From positions 1 to 35,229 of the forward strand of contig CADECY010000083.1 of assembly GCA_902825945.1 (NCBI GenBank): DNA of 35,229 nt, written 5' to 3'. Below, one piece after another: positions 1 through 8,323 of the stretch; position 1 is the first letter of the stretch; each line of letters starts with the position of its first letter. This DNA is from an uncultured Acidobacteriota bacterium (GTDB lineage: Bacteria > Acidobacteriota > Terriglobia > Bryobacterales > Bryobacteraceae). The notes below the pieces were generated by a model, which searched no databases, had not been told where the DNA came from, and saw only the letters and a program-made list of their open reading frames with translations. The position numbers were made by a program, and so were the translations under genes.

Positions 1-14
1 TTCCGCGTGTCTGT

Positions 15-34
15 GCGGACACGGGCGTGTCCGC
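15..34. other. GC-rich hairpin upstream of the TPR gene
   Basis: Perfect 8-bp inverted repeat (GCGGACAC and its complement) around a GGGC loop. A further CGTGTC copy at about 6-11 could pair with the left arm instead. There is no T-run, so it is not a classic terminator. It may end the gene lying before the window or be structure in the leader of the gene starting at 76. Confidence 0.4.
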
Positions 35-75
35 GATTCCGCGCCATGGGCGTCCGCATGCCATAATCTTGGACG

Positions 76-447
76 ATGCCCGACACCTTCTGGCGCCGCG
101 AGGTGATCGAGCCCGCGCTCGATGAAGACACCGAGCGCCAGATCGCGGCGCAGAAGGACTGGATCGCCTCCGAGCCCTCGAATCCACGCCCGTACTGGCA
201 ACTCGCGACGTTGCTCCGCATGCAGAACAAACGCGACCTCGCTCTCGGACTGTTGCTGCACGCGGTCCACCTGGACAACGAGTTCGGGCCCGCACACGCC
301 ACGCTCGCCGAAGTCTACGCGGTGACTGGAGATTCGCGCGCGGCGTGGCGGCACGCCCGGCAGGCGGAAAAGGCGGGTCTCGTGGAGGCGGTCGAGATGC
401 TCGGCCGCCACGGGGTTCCGGAAGAGACTACTGGCGCTCGCGAGTGA
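76..447 (+). CDS. Small TPR-repeat protein
   Basis: A 123-residue soluble protein without signal peptide or membrane segment. Residues about 38-105 form two to three TPR-like helical hairpins, with the alternating small and aromatic residues of that fold, for example a PYWQLATLL stretch followed by a GPAHATLAEVYAVTGD stretch. TPR proteins usually act as protein-binding adaptors; no specific partner can be named. No clear Shine-Dalgarno sequence precedes the ATG; a CATAAT hexamer about 10 bases upstream would fit a leaderless transcript, but this is weak. The 3' end overlaps the convergent DUF4097 gene by 20 bp. Confidence 0.7.
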   Translation: MPDTFWRREVIEPALDEDTERQIAAQKDWIASEPSNPRPYWQLATLLRMQNKRDLALGLLLHAVHLDNEFGPAHATLAEVYAVTGDSRAAWRHARQAEKAGLVEAVEMLGRHGVPEETTGARE

Positions 448-1867
448 GCGTCGAGGCTCCTGGGGGTGAGGGCGGAGCCGGAGCGGCAGGCGCCGCGGGA
501 GGTGTTGGCACGTCGAATCCGGTCGAGCTTCGGACCGAGATCTTACCGCGGTCGGTGTGAAGCGAGAGCACGGGGCCCGCGCCGGTCGAGCCCGTCATCC
601 GAGCCCCTCTGCCTTGCCGCCCTTGTTGGAACGGCGCGCCGATTCCGTTGAAAATCTCGCCTCGCTCGGTGACGGCATTCAACTCGACCTTGGCTCCGCC
701 GGGCAGGGCGAGATCCACGTCGCCGCCTCGAATCCGGACATCCATCTTGCCGACGGGAAGTTTGGGACGCAATTCCACGTCGCCCTTGTCGATCTGGAGT
801 TCGAGCCCATCGGAAAAGCCGGACAGTTGAACGTCCTTCGAACGGCCACGCACGAAAACCGGCCCGGAGAGGTCGTCCCCGGTCAAATGTCCCCTTGACA
901 TCTCGATCCGGCCGGGCACCTTCGCGACACGGATCTCGGTGCTCGAGCTTTCGAAGCGGAAGGGTTTGGCGAGTTTGCGGAAAGCAAGGTCTCCATAGAA
1001 GCTGCCGTTGACCACCGAGGTGCCCTCGATGTTCTCCAGTTCGACATCGCTTCCGGAGCCTCTCAGTTCGACATTGCCCTTGACATTGATCGCGCGCAGG
1101 ATGTCGCTGCGGCGGGTTTCGATCCGCACGTCACCGCCGATGTTGGCAGCGCGGACGCCCGTGTTGTCGCTGTCGACAACCAGGCTGCCAGCCACATCGG
1201 TGACGTCGAAGTCCCCGTAGCGGCCCTTGCATTCGATGGTGGCACCCTTGGGGACGGTGACCTCGAGTTCCGAACTGACCCGCAGGCCTTCGGAGGCGCG
1301 GTCATGATTGCTTCGCACGATGATGACATCCCCTTGCCTCACCACTTCCAAAACGGCCTGGCTGTTGGCCTTGTCCGCTTCGTTCTGGGTGTAGGCCTTG
1401 ATGTTCGACACGCCCTTGGCAATCACCTCTTCGCTCTCGATGCCCGTGATGCGCGCGCTGCCCCTCATGTTCTCCACTCGAACACGCGGTGTCTTGCCAG
1501 CCGCGACACGTTTGGTGTCGTGGTTGTACTCGAAGTTCTCGCCGAGAACTTCACCCAATCCCCGGACCGTGATGCCGGGAATCCGGTTTCGAAAGTGTTG
1601 CCCGTAGAACATACCGGTGCCAATGAGGGAGAGAACGACGGCCAGTGTCCATTCGCCTCCCGAGATTCCGTTGGTGGGCAACGGACGGCCGCTGCGCCAC
1701 CAGATCGTGATCTCCGCGATGCGTCCCAGACCCCAGGCGATCAACAGGAACGGCCACCAGTCGGAGACGAACTTGAGCGCGGGAAGGTCCGGGCGCAGGT
1801 TGTACACGAGGAAGAGAATGCCGGCTGCGATCAGCAGAACCGGTCCGATGATGGATCCGCGTTTCAT
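428..1867 (-). CDS. DUF4097 (putative adhesin-type) beta-repeat protein with N-terminal LiaI/LiaF-like membrane region
   Basis: 479 residues from the ATG at 1867, which overlaps the stop of the upstream gene as ATGA; the frame stays open further upstream but that would run into the neighbour. The N-terminus has two membrane segments in the LiaI/LiaF style (about residues 6-45, GPVLLIAAGILFLVYNLRP then WWPFLLIAWGLGRI) and a third near 75-95. The rest is a regular beta-helix-like series of short strands typical of DUF4097 (about residues 130-440), ending in a Pro/Ala-rich tail. Family members sit beside LiaRS or ECF systems and are linked to envelope stress; the molecular role is not settled. 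It is the last gene of the sigma/anti-sigma operon and is probably its effector or sensor. Confidence 0.8.
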   Translation of the reverse strand: MKRGSIIGPVLLIAAGILFLVYNLRPDLPALKFVSDWWPFLLIAWGLGRIAEITIWWRSGRPLPTNGISGGEWTLAVVLSLIGTGMFYGQHFRNRIPGITVRGLGEVLGENFEYNHDTKRVAAGKTPRVRVENMRGSARITGIESEEVIAKGVSNIKAYTQNEADKANSQAVLEVVRQGDVIIVRSNHDRASEGLRVSSELEVTVPKGATIECKGRYGDFDVTDVAGSLVVDSDNTGVRAANIGGDVRIETRRSDILRAINVKGNVELRGSGSDVELENIEGTSVVNGSFYGDLAFRKLAKPFRFESSSTEIRVAKVPGRIEMSRGHLTGDDLSGPVFVRGRSKDVQLSGFSDGLELQIDKGDVELRPKLPVGKMDVRIRGGDVDLALPGGAKVELNAVTERGEIFNGIGAPFQQGRQGRGARMTGSTGAGPVLSLHTDRGKISVRSSTGFDVPTPPAAPAAPAPPSPPGASTLTRERQ

Positions 1868-2064
1868 GACAGCGGTCCTCCGCCGTTTTCGGACGCGGGT
1901 GTCGAGCGCTCGAGCAGGATCATGATCCCGAGCACCACGAGCAACGCGGGCCACGTCCGCCAGAAGGGCTGCGAGCCGAAGTGATCGGTCGCGAACAGCA
2001 CGCCGGCGGTCGTGAGCAGCACGGGGCCGCGGATGGCGCGGAAGTAGTTTCTACTGGAGGTCAT
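1864..2064 (-). CDS. Tiny LiaI/LiaF-like two-helix membrane protein
   Basis: 66 residues. The ATG at 2064 is preferred over one at 2091 because a perfect AGGAGG lies five bases before it. It has two hydrophobic segments (GPVLLTTAGVLFATDHFG and WPALLVVLGIMILLE), the layout of the LiaF transmembrane region (DUF5668-like), and no extracytoplasmic domain. It overlaps the preceding gene by 14 bp and the following DUF4097 gene by 4 bp, so it is probably translationally coupled to both. The same hydrophobic pattern recurs in both neighbours, suggesting that the three proteins assemble in the membrane; that is inference. Confidence 0.75.
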   Translation of the reverse strand: MTSSRNYFRAIRGPVLLTTAGVLFATDHFGSQPFWRTWPALLVVLGIMILLERSTPASENGGGPLS

Positions 2065-2695
2065 CGCTGCCTCCTGGATTCCGTGAGCCATTACCCGACA
2101 GGCGCTGGCGAAGCTGATACACGCCGATGACGATCAGCAGCAACGGCCAGAACCGGACGATCTGATGAAAATGCAGGATGTCGAGGTTATTCAGCAGGAA
2201 CACGACGCCCACGGCGATGATCGCGATGGGGCCCACCGGGAGGCCGCCGGATTTCGACTGCAAGGATACGAGGCTCGAGAATTCGTCGACCGGCTCGCCG
2301 AGCATCCGCTTTCTGGCGGTGTGATAGGCTTCGAACGGCATGTAGACGAAAAAGGCCGACATCAACACCGCGATCAGCGGCTGCGCGCCGCCGCGGCTTT
2401 CGCTTTCCATGATGGTGATGAAGAGGCCGAACACGAAGGCGTGAACCAGGCCCTTGGCGTATTGACCGTTGTAGATCGCCCCGACTCCCGGCATGAGACC
2501 GAGCAGGAACGCGAGTCCGGGCGAGACGGAGGGATTGGCGGCCGCCGGGACTGGAATCGGTGGGGGAACGGCTGGGGCTGGATGCGGCCGGATCGCGGGT
2601 CCGCAGGCCGAGCAATACATCGCGCCCTCCGTTGCCTTCTCCTGGTCGGTCAGTGCCTTGCCACAATTGCGGCAGAATGAAGCCACCGGTGTCAT
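2051..2695 (-). CDS. Zinc-ribbon membrane protein with LiaI/LiaF-like C-terminus
   Basis: 214 residues. A zinc ribbon is visible at the N-terminus (C8-x2-C11 and C28-x2-C31), then a Pro-rich linker (about 37-58), a TM2-like pair of helices (about 60-120, containing GVGAIYNGQYAKGLVHAF) and a final LiaI/LiaF-type pair (about 150-195). No catalytic residues are apparent. It begins inside the stop of the anti-sigma gene (ATGA, 2692-2695). The zinc ribbon should lie in the cytoplasm. In this position the protein probably belongs to the membrane-stress response controlled by the sigma factor; a direct sensor role is not proven. Confidence 0.75.
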   Translation of the reverse strand: MTPVASFCRNCGKALTDQEKATEGAMYCSACGPAIRPHPAPAVPPPIPVPAAANPSVSPGLAFLLGLMPGVGAIYNGQYAKGLVHAFVFGLFITIMESESRGGAQPLIAVLMSAFFVYMPFEAYHTARKRMLGEPVDEFSSLVSLQSKSGGLPVGPIAIIAVGVVFLLNNLDILHFHQIVRFWPLLLIVIGVYQLRQRLSGNGSRNPGGSDDLQ

Positions 2696-3297
2696 TGGTT
2701 GTCACCCTCCTTCGCCGCAGGCCGCGCGGAGGGCTCGAGAATCTGCCCGCCACTCTGGTTCCGGCGTTCCTCTTCTTCTTGTGCCGACCATTCGTTCAAC
2801 CGCGTCTGGATCTCGTAAACCAGACGCAGATTCTCGTAATACTTCACCGCACGGTCGTAAATGCGGTGGACTTTGCCATCGAACGCCGACCAGACCCGGG
2901 CCGGGTGCATGTCGTCCGCGGTGATCGTCTTGCCGGAAACTCCGGCGAACTTTCCGATCATCGAAAACGACAGGATCGTCATCGCCATTCCCATGGCGAA
3001 CCGGGGTTGCAGAACCGGTTGGAAGAGCCGTGCGAACCATCCGGGGGACTGCGCGGGTTTGCGCATCGCCACTTCCGGTTCAGTCTGGGTACGGTACAGG
3101 ATTCTGGTGACGAGTTCGGGCGGAGCTTCCACTTCCTCGACGTTTTCGAGGAAGGCCATCGCCGCCGCCACGTCGCGCGCCAGCTCGGAGCATCCGGCGC
3201 ACGTGGCGAGGTGAACGTCCACCGCCGCGCGTTGCTCGCGCGGAAGTGTCCCCTCGGCGAACTCGCAAAGCAGGATTTCGACGTCTGAGCACTTCAT
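2692..3297 (-). CDS. Anti-sigma factor, zinc-binding (zf-HC2/ZAS) type
   Basis: 201 residues. The N-terminus has the ZAS signature H29-x3-C33-x2-C36 (HLATCAGC), with an additional Cys at position 3. Such domains clamp the partner ECF sigma factor in the cytoplasm. One membrane helix lies at about residues 100-120 (FAMGMAMTILSFSMIG), followed by an outer domain of about 80 residues rich in Arg and Glu, which would be the sensor part. The gene overlaps the stop of the sigma gene as ATGA, the usual arrangement for a sigma/anti-sigma pair made in equal amounts. Release by regulated proteolysis is common in the family, but no protease gene lies alongside. Confidence 0.88.
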   Translation of the reverse strand: MKCSDVEILLCEFAEGTLPREQRAAVDVHLATCAGCSELARDVAAAMAFLENVEEVEAPPELVTRILYRTQTEPEVAMRKPAQSPGWFARLFQPVLQPRFAMGMAMTILSFSMIGKFAGVSGKTITADDMHPARVWSAFDGKVHRIYDRAVKYYENLRLVYEIQTRLNEWSAQEEEERRNQSGGQILEPSARPAAKEGDNQ

Positions 3298-3956
3298 ACG
3301 ACTACCTTCATGCGGCGCAGCACCTTACCCAGTTCGGCCCGCCCGCGGTTCAACCGGGACTTCACCGTGCCTTCCGGCACCTTCAGCACATCGGCGATTT
3401 CCCGGTACTCTAACTCTTCGAGGTCCCGCAGGACAACCGCCTCGCGCAGGTCGGGCGAAAGTTTTTGGAGTGCCGACTGCAAAATTTCGCTTGCCTCACG
3501 CCCCTCGAGCATCCCGTCGGCGCGCCCGCCGATGTGAGGCCGCTCCTCGAGCATCGGGAGCTGGTCTTCGATCGACGCGGTGGCGCGAGCCATCTTGCCG
3601 CGACGGTAGTGATCGATCAACAGATTTCTGGTGAGCCTGGTGAGCCACACGCCGAACGAACCTTCACCGGCGCGAAAGCTGCGCATACTTTGGAACACGC
3701 GCAAAAAGACGTCCTGCGTTACGTCCTGAGCTTCGGTGTCCGACCCGGTGAAGCGATAACAGATCGCGTAAACCCGCCGAGTATGCATTTTGACGAGCGA
3801 TTCCCATGCTCCCTCGTCTCCGGCGAGGCACCGTTCCACCAGTCTGGCGTCGGCGTCTATATGATTGTCCGGATCCACGGTTTTCTCGAGACCACACGGC
3901 CGGTGCGCGGTGGAGAGATTCCCCATCCACCCGAGTGTTGCTGCCGCGGCCGCCAT
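3294..3956 (-). CDS. ECF-type RNA polymerase sigma factor (RpoE-like)
   Basis: 220 residues with sigma region 2 (about 55-125, including DVTQDVFLRVFQSM and the DNA-melting stretch WLTRLTRNLLIDHYRRGK) and region 4 (about 160-212, LSPDLREAVVLRDLEELEY then the helix-turn-helix EIADVLKVPEGTVKSRLNRG). It lacks regions 1 and 3, as ECF factors do. The start at 3956 has a GGAAG motif about four bases upstream; the first 35 residues are a low-complexity extension, so a later start is possible. It is first gene of the five-gene minus-strand operon. A candidate promoter of its own specificity lies 62 bases upstream, consistent with autoregulation. Confidence 0.92.
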   Translation of the reverse strand: MAAAAATLGWMGNLSTAHRPCGLEKTVDPDNHIDADARLVERCLAGDEGAWESLVKMHTRRVYAICYRFTGSDTEAQDVTQDVFLRVFQSMRSFRAGEGSFGVWLTRLTRNLLIDHYRRGKMARATASIEDQLPMLEERPHIGGRADGMLEGREASEILQSALQKLSPDLREAVVLRDLEELEYREIADVLKVPEGTVKSRLNRGRAELGKVLRRMKVVV

Positions 3957-4017
3957 GATCTTCCTTTGCCTCCGTTGGCGGGCGGGAGCGTTCCGCTCAC
4001 CGCCTTCCAGTCAAGGG

Positions 4018-4044
4018 GACGAGGATTTATCATGAGAAGTTCAA
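4018..4044 (-). promoter_or_regulatory. Candidate ECF-sigma-dependent (autoregulatory) promoter
   Basis: On the minus strand the sequence reads TTGAACTT, 15 bases, then CGTC. This matches the general ECF pattern of an AAC-containing -35 element and a CGTC -10 element with 15-17 bases between. It lies 62 bases before the sigma factor ATG in the 147-bp divergent gap. The match is short and was found by eye. Confidence 0.4.
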
Positions 4045-4103
4045 TGTTTTCCTCGCGCGGGGGTTCCCCCCGGACGCGATTGAGTCTATTCTAGCCTGGA
4101 GGC

Positions 4104-5153
4104 TTGTCTATCGAGCAGCAAAAACGGCATTGGCGCGCGGCAATTGTGATCGGGGTGATCGTCCTGGCGGGGATCGCGTGGTTCGCCATGCGAGGCTGGC
4201 GCCAGGGATTCCAGTGGAACCTGCTGTTCGATACCTTTCGGACGCTCGACCTCCGCTGGATCGCCGCATCGATCGGGCTTGCGTTCGTCACCTACCTCGG
4301 CCGCGCCTATCGGTGGCGCGTACTGATCCGCCATCAGAAGGAACGCCCAAGCTTGTGGAATCTGTTCGCGGCGACCGCGATCGGGTTCACGGCACTCGTG
4401 TTGTTCGGGCGGCCTGGAGAGATGGTGCGCCCTTATCTGATCGCGGTCAAGGAGAAGCTGTCGTTCTCCTCCCAGATGGCCGCTTGGTTCCTCGAGCGGA
4501 TCTACGACCTGATGATGGCGCTGCTCGTGTTCGGAGTCGCGCTGAGCCGCGTGCATGGGTCCGACGTTCAGGTGGGGGAGGGAATGCGCTGGGTCCTGCA
4601 GTTGGGGGGCTACTTCGTCGGCTCTGTCGGCGCGGTCTGCATGATTGTTTTCATCGCATTACGGCAGTTCGGCGAACGGTCCAAGCGGCGGATCCTCGAC
4701 GGACTCGGGTTCCTCCCCGATGAATACCGCCAGCGCTGCTCGGAGCTGCTGACCGCGTTCATGCACGGAGTCCAGTCGACACGGGATCTGCGCGCCGTCG
4801 TCGAAGTGCTGGTGTGGTCAATCATCGAATGGGCCGTGATCGTCGCCTGCTACTTCTGCGTCTTCCAAGCGTCGAAGGACGTCGGCCATTTCAGCCTGAT
4901 GGACGTACTGATCTTCATCGGTTTCGTTTCGTTCGGCGCCGTGATCCAGATCCCCGGCGTGGGCGGCGGAATGCAACTGGTGTCGATCGCCGTGCTGACC
5001 GAGCTTTTCGGCCTGCCGCTCGAGGTTTCAACCGGGCTGGCGATGGCCCTCTGGATGATTACTTTTGTCGTAATTGTGCCGTTCGGACTCCTTCTCGCGT
5101 TCCGCGAGGGGATCCAGTGGGGCAAACTGCGACACATTGAAGAGAACCTATGA
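4104..5153 (+). CDS. YbhN/LPG-synthase-type integral membrane protein (UPF0104)
   Basis: 349 residues with about seven to eight hydrophobic helices spread over the whole length, resembling the flippase-like domain of lysylphosphatidylglycerol synthase (MprF) without its catalytic C-terminal domain. Recognisable family stretches include LGRAYRWRVLI near residue 67 and the polar turn QIPGVGGGMQL near residue 285. Family members are thought to move or bind lipids; the substrate here is unknown. The start is a TTG at 4104, the first possible start after an in-frame TAG; GGAGG sits only one base before it, unusually close, so a GTG at about 4146 cannot be excluded. Its stop overlaps the nrdR start by ATGA. 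Confidence 0.8.
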   Translation: MSIEQQKRHWRAAIVIGVIVLAGIAWFAMRGWRQGFQWNLLFDTFRTLDLRWIAASIGLAFVTYLGRAYRWRVLIRHQKERPSLWNLFAATAIGFTALVLFGRPGEMVRPYLIAVKEKLSFSSQMAAWFLERIYDLMMALLVFGVALSRVHGSDVQVGEGMRWVLQLGGYFVGSVGAVCMIVFIALRQFGERSKRRILDGLGFLPDEYRQRCSELLTAFMHGVQSTRDLRAVVEVLVWSIIEWAVIVACYFCVFQASKDVGHFSLMDVLIFIGFVSFGAVIQIPGVGGGMQLVSIAVLTELFGLPLEVSTGLAMALWMITFVVIVPFGLLLAFREGIQWGKLRHIEENL

Positions 5154-5611
5154 CCTGTCCATTTTGCAATCACCGCGAAGACAAGGTGATCGACTCGCGA
5201 GAGAGCAAAGAAGCCGATGTCGTCCGGCGGCGCCGCGAGTGCCTGAAGTGTGCCAAGCGCTTCACGACCTACGAGCGAATTGATGAAATTCCCTACATGG
5301 TCGTCAAGAAGGGGGGCCGGAGAGAGAAGTTCGAGAGGCAGAAAGTCCTGACTGGGCTGCTGAAGGCATGCGAAAAGCGGCCGGTGAGCATGGCGAAGCT
5401 CGCCGAGATCGTTGATGAGGTGGAGAGCCGGTTGGCGGAAACGGCGGACCGGGAGATGTCCACTACAGAAATCGGAGAACTATTGATGGACCGGCTTCAA
5501 GTTCTGGACAAGGTCGCCTACGTGCGGTTTGCCTCGGTCTACCGCGACTTCCAGGACGTGGAGACCTTCCTCGGGGAACTGCAGACGCTTGTCCGGCAAA
5601 AGCGTTCCTGA
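5150..5611 (+). CDS. nrdR: Transcriptional repressor NrdR
   Basis: 153 residues, the normal length. The N-terminal zinc ribbon has C3, C6, C31 and C34, with the conserved SRESKEADVVRRRREC stretch used for DNA binding. The ATP-cone domain (about 49-139, starting VVKKGGRREKFERQK) senses ATP/dATP. NrdR represses ribonucleotide reductase genes by binding NrdR boxes; no nrd gene is present in the window, so it acts in trans. It starts within the stop of the upstream membrane-protein gene, so its translation is probably coupled to it, an uncommon pairing. Confidence 0.96.
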   Translation: MTCPFCNHREDKVIDSRESKEADVVRRRRECLKCAKRFTTYERIDEIPYMVVKKGGRREKFERQKVLTGLLKACEKRPVSMAKLAEIVDEVESRLAETADREMSTTEIGELLMDRLQVLDKVAYVRFASVYRDFQDVETFLGELQTLVRQKRS

Positions 5612-5718
5612 ATCCGAAATCGGGTACTGAACGTCTATTCAATTGGGGCCCGACGCCGAGACGGTGGTAATTTTCGGCTGTAACCGCCAGAAAAGTCAAG
5701 GCGTCCTGTAATTTAGGC

Positions 5719-5747
5719 TTAACAAAAACGTTCGCCTTTGGTATAAT
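5719..5747 (+). promoter_or_regulatory. Sigma-70 promoter of rpoD
   Basis: TTAACA (5719-5724), a 17-base spacer and a perfect TATAAT (5742-5747). One mismatch in the -35 hexamer and ideal spacing make this the best promoter seen in the window. Transcription would start near 5754, leaving a leader of about 150 bases before the rpoD GTG. The housekeeping sigma factor would thus transcribe its own gene. Confidence 0.65.
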
Positions 5748-5787
5748 CAGACGCGGTCTGTAGAATGGGACGGGTGTCGTGTGCGCG

Positions 5788-5830
5788 GCGGGAATACCCC
5801 GCGTACGGGGGCATCGCGTCTTTTTCTTTT
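5788..5830 (+). promoter_or_regulatory. Overlapping hairpins plus T-run in the rpoD leader
   Basis: Two small hairpins share bases 5797-5802 and so exclude one another: GCGGG/CCCGC (5788-5802) and CCCCG/CGGGG with a CGTA loop (5797-5810). Ten bases after the second lies TTTTTCTTTT (5821-5830). The layout resembles a simple attenuator, but the stems are only five pairs and the T-run is not directly adjacent. Confidence 0.25.
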
Positions 5831-5904
5831 GCCTGTCTGCGCGGAGATCGTTGCCGGTCACAGATTTTTCGAGTGTAGTAATGCACCACGGAGGTGGGTG
5901 TTAG

Positions 5905-7437
<1,533 letters not shown>

Positions 7438-7463
7438 TGATCGCCTGAAGCTGGACTCATGAT

Positions 7464-7493
7464 GGGCGCCGGAACTTGGCTCCGGCGCCCTTT
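7464..7493 (+). terminator. Rho-independent terminator of rpoD
   Basis: A perfect 10-bp GC-rich stem (GGGCGCCGGA with TCCGGCGCCC, 7464-7473 and 7481-7490) with a 7-base loop, followed by TTTGAATTT. It starts 27 bases after the rpoD stop. The opposite strand lacks a T-run after the stem, so it serves rpoD better than the convergent phosphorylase gene. Confidence 0.8.
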
Positions 7494-7509
7494 GAATTTC
7501 TTGTGCGGG

Positions 7510-8307
7510 CTACGCGTCCGCAAACGCGCGAAACGCACGCGCGCAGGCCTCGATGATCCGCAATCCGTCTTCGCGCGATCCCGTGTCGAAATTGTCCCCT
7601 TCGTGATCCACGGCATTGCTGACGGTGGCCACTACCGCAACGGGTACTCCGCGAGCGGCACCGAGGGCGAACAAAGATGCGGCTTGCATCTCGACCGCCA
7701 GAACCCCTTCGCTCGCCCATGCCGAGAGCTGCGTCCGAGTCTCTCGGTATGGGGCATCCGTAGTCCAGACCTCGCCGCAACGGACCGCCCAGCCGGTCAA
7801 GGCGAGTTCCCGCTCAAGCAGGGGAGCGATCGGGACCGGGCAGGCGACCGAGCGGCCGGGCGGAAGGTAGTGCAGCGATGCCCCCTCGTCGCGAATCGCC
7901 GCCGTCGCGATGACAAGGCACGGGAGCGGCAGAGTGGGGGAGACCCTGCCCGCCGACGTGAGCCCCAGGATCAACTTTGCGCCGGCCGCGGCGAGTTGCT
8001 CGGCGATCAGCACAGCATAAGGTCCACCGATTGTTCGAGCGATGATCCCGCAGTGAACGCCGCCCAGGTCGAGCGAAAACATGGTGGTGTGAAAACACGC
8101 CCACGAGCCGAATGGCGTTGCGAGACCTTGCTGTACGAGCCAGTCCGTCAGGTCGCCATCGAACTCCAGAATACAGAGCGGCGGGACGGATCCCGGAGGC
8201 ACCTTACGCGTCTTGCTGACACTCTCCATGAGGCTTTCAGCCGTGAACACGGAAGGCTCGTCGAGCGCCTGATTCAGGATGGGCAACTTGCCGTCGTCGT
8301 GGATCAT
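7510..8307 (-). CDS. Nucleoside phosphorylase (uridine phosphorylase-like, PNP_UDP_1)
   Basis: 265 residues from the ATG at 8307; a longer frame starts at 8373, but 8307 has GGGAG just upstream and avoids overlap with the gene ending at 8324. Family signatures are GGP at 94-96, AGAKLILGLTSAG at about 108-120 in the core sheet, IRDEGASLHYLPP at about 138-150 (base-binding region), TTDAPYRET at about 182-190, and VEMQAASLFALG at about 205-216. The enzymes cleave nucleosides with phosphate to a base and ribose-1-phosphate. The last motif is usually VEME, so a ribose-contacting Glu is Gln (Q208), which may shift substrate preference. It follows the giant secreted protein by 16 bases, possibly cotranscribed. 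Confidence 0.85.
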   Translation of the reverse strand: MIHDDGKLPILNQALDEPSVFTAESLMESVSKTRKVPPGSVPPLCILEFDGDLTDWLVQQGLATPFGSWACFHTTMFSLDLGGVHCGIIARTIGGPYAVLIAEQLAAAGAKLILGLTSAGRVSPTLPLPCLVIATAAIRDEGASLHYLPPGRSVACPVPIAPLLERELALTGWAVRCGEVWTTDAPYRETRTQLSAWASEGVLAVEMQAASLFALGAARGVPVAVVATVSNAVDHEGDNFDTGSREDGLRIIEACARAFRAFADA

Positions 8308-8323
8308 CTCTCCCGAGCCCTGG

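Noticed and set aside
4059..4071. GGGGGTTCCCCCC palindrome in the gap before the YbhN-like gene
   Set aside because: The two-base loop cannot form a proper hairpin and there is no T-run; probably chance in GC-rich DNA.
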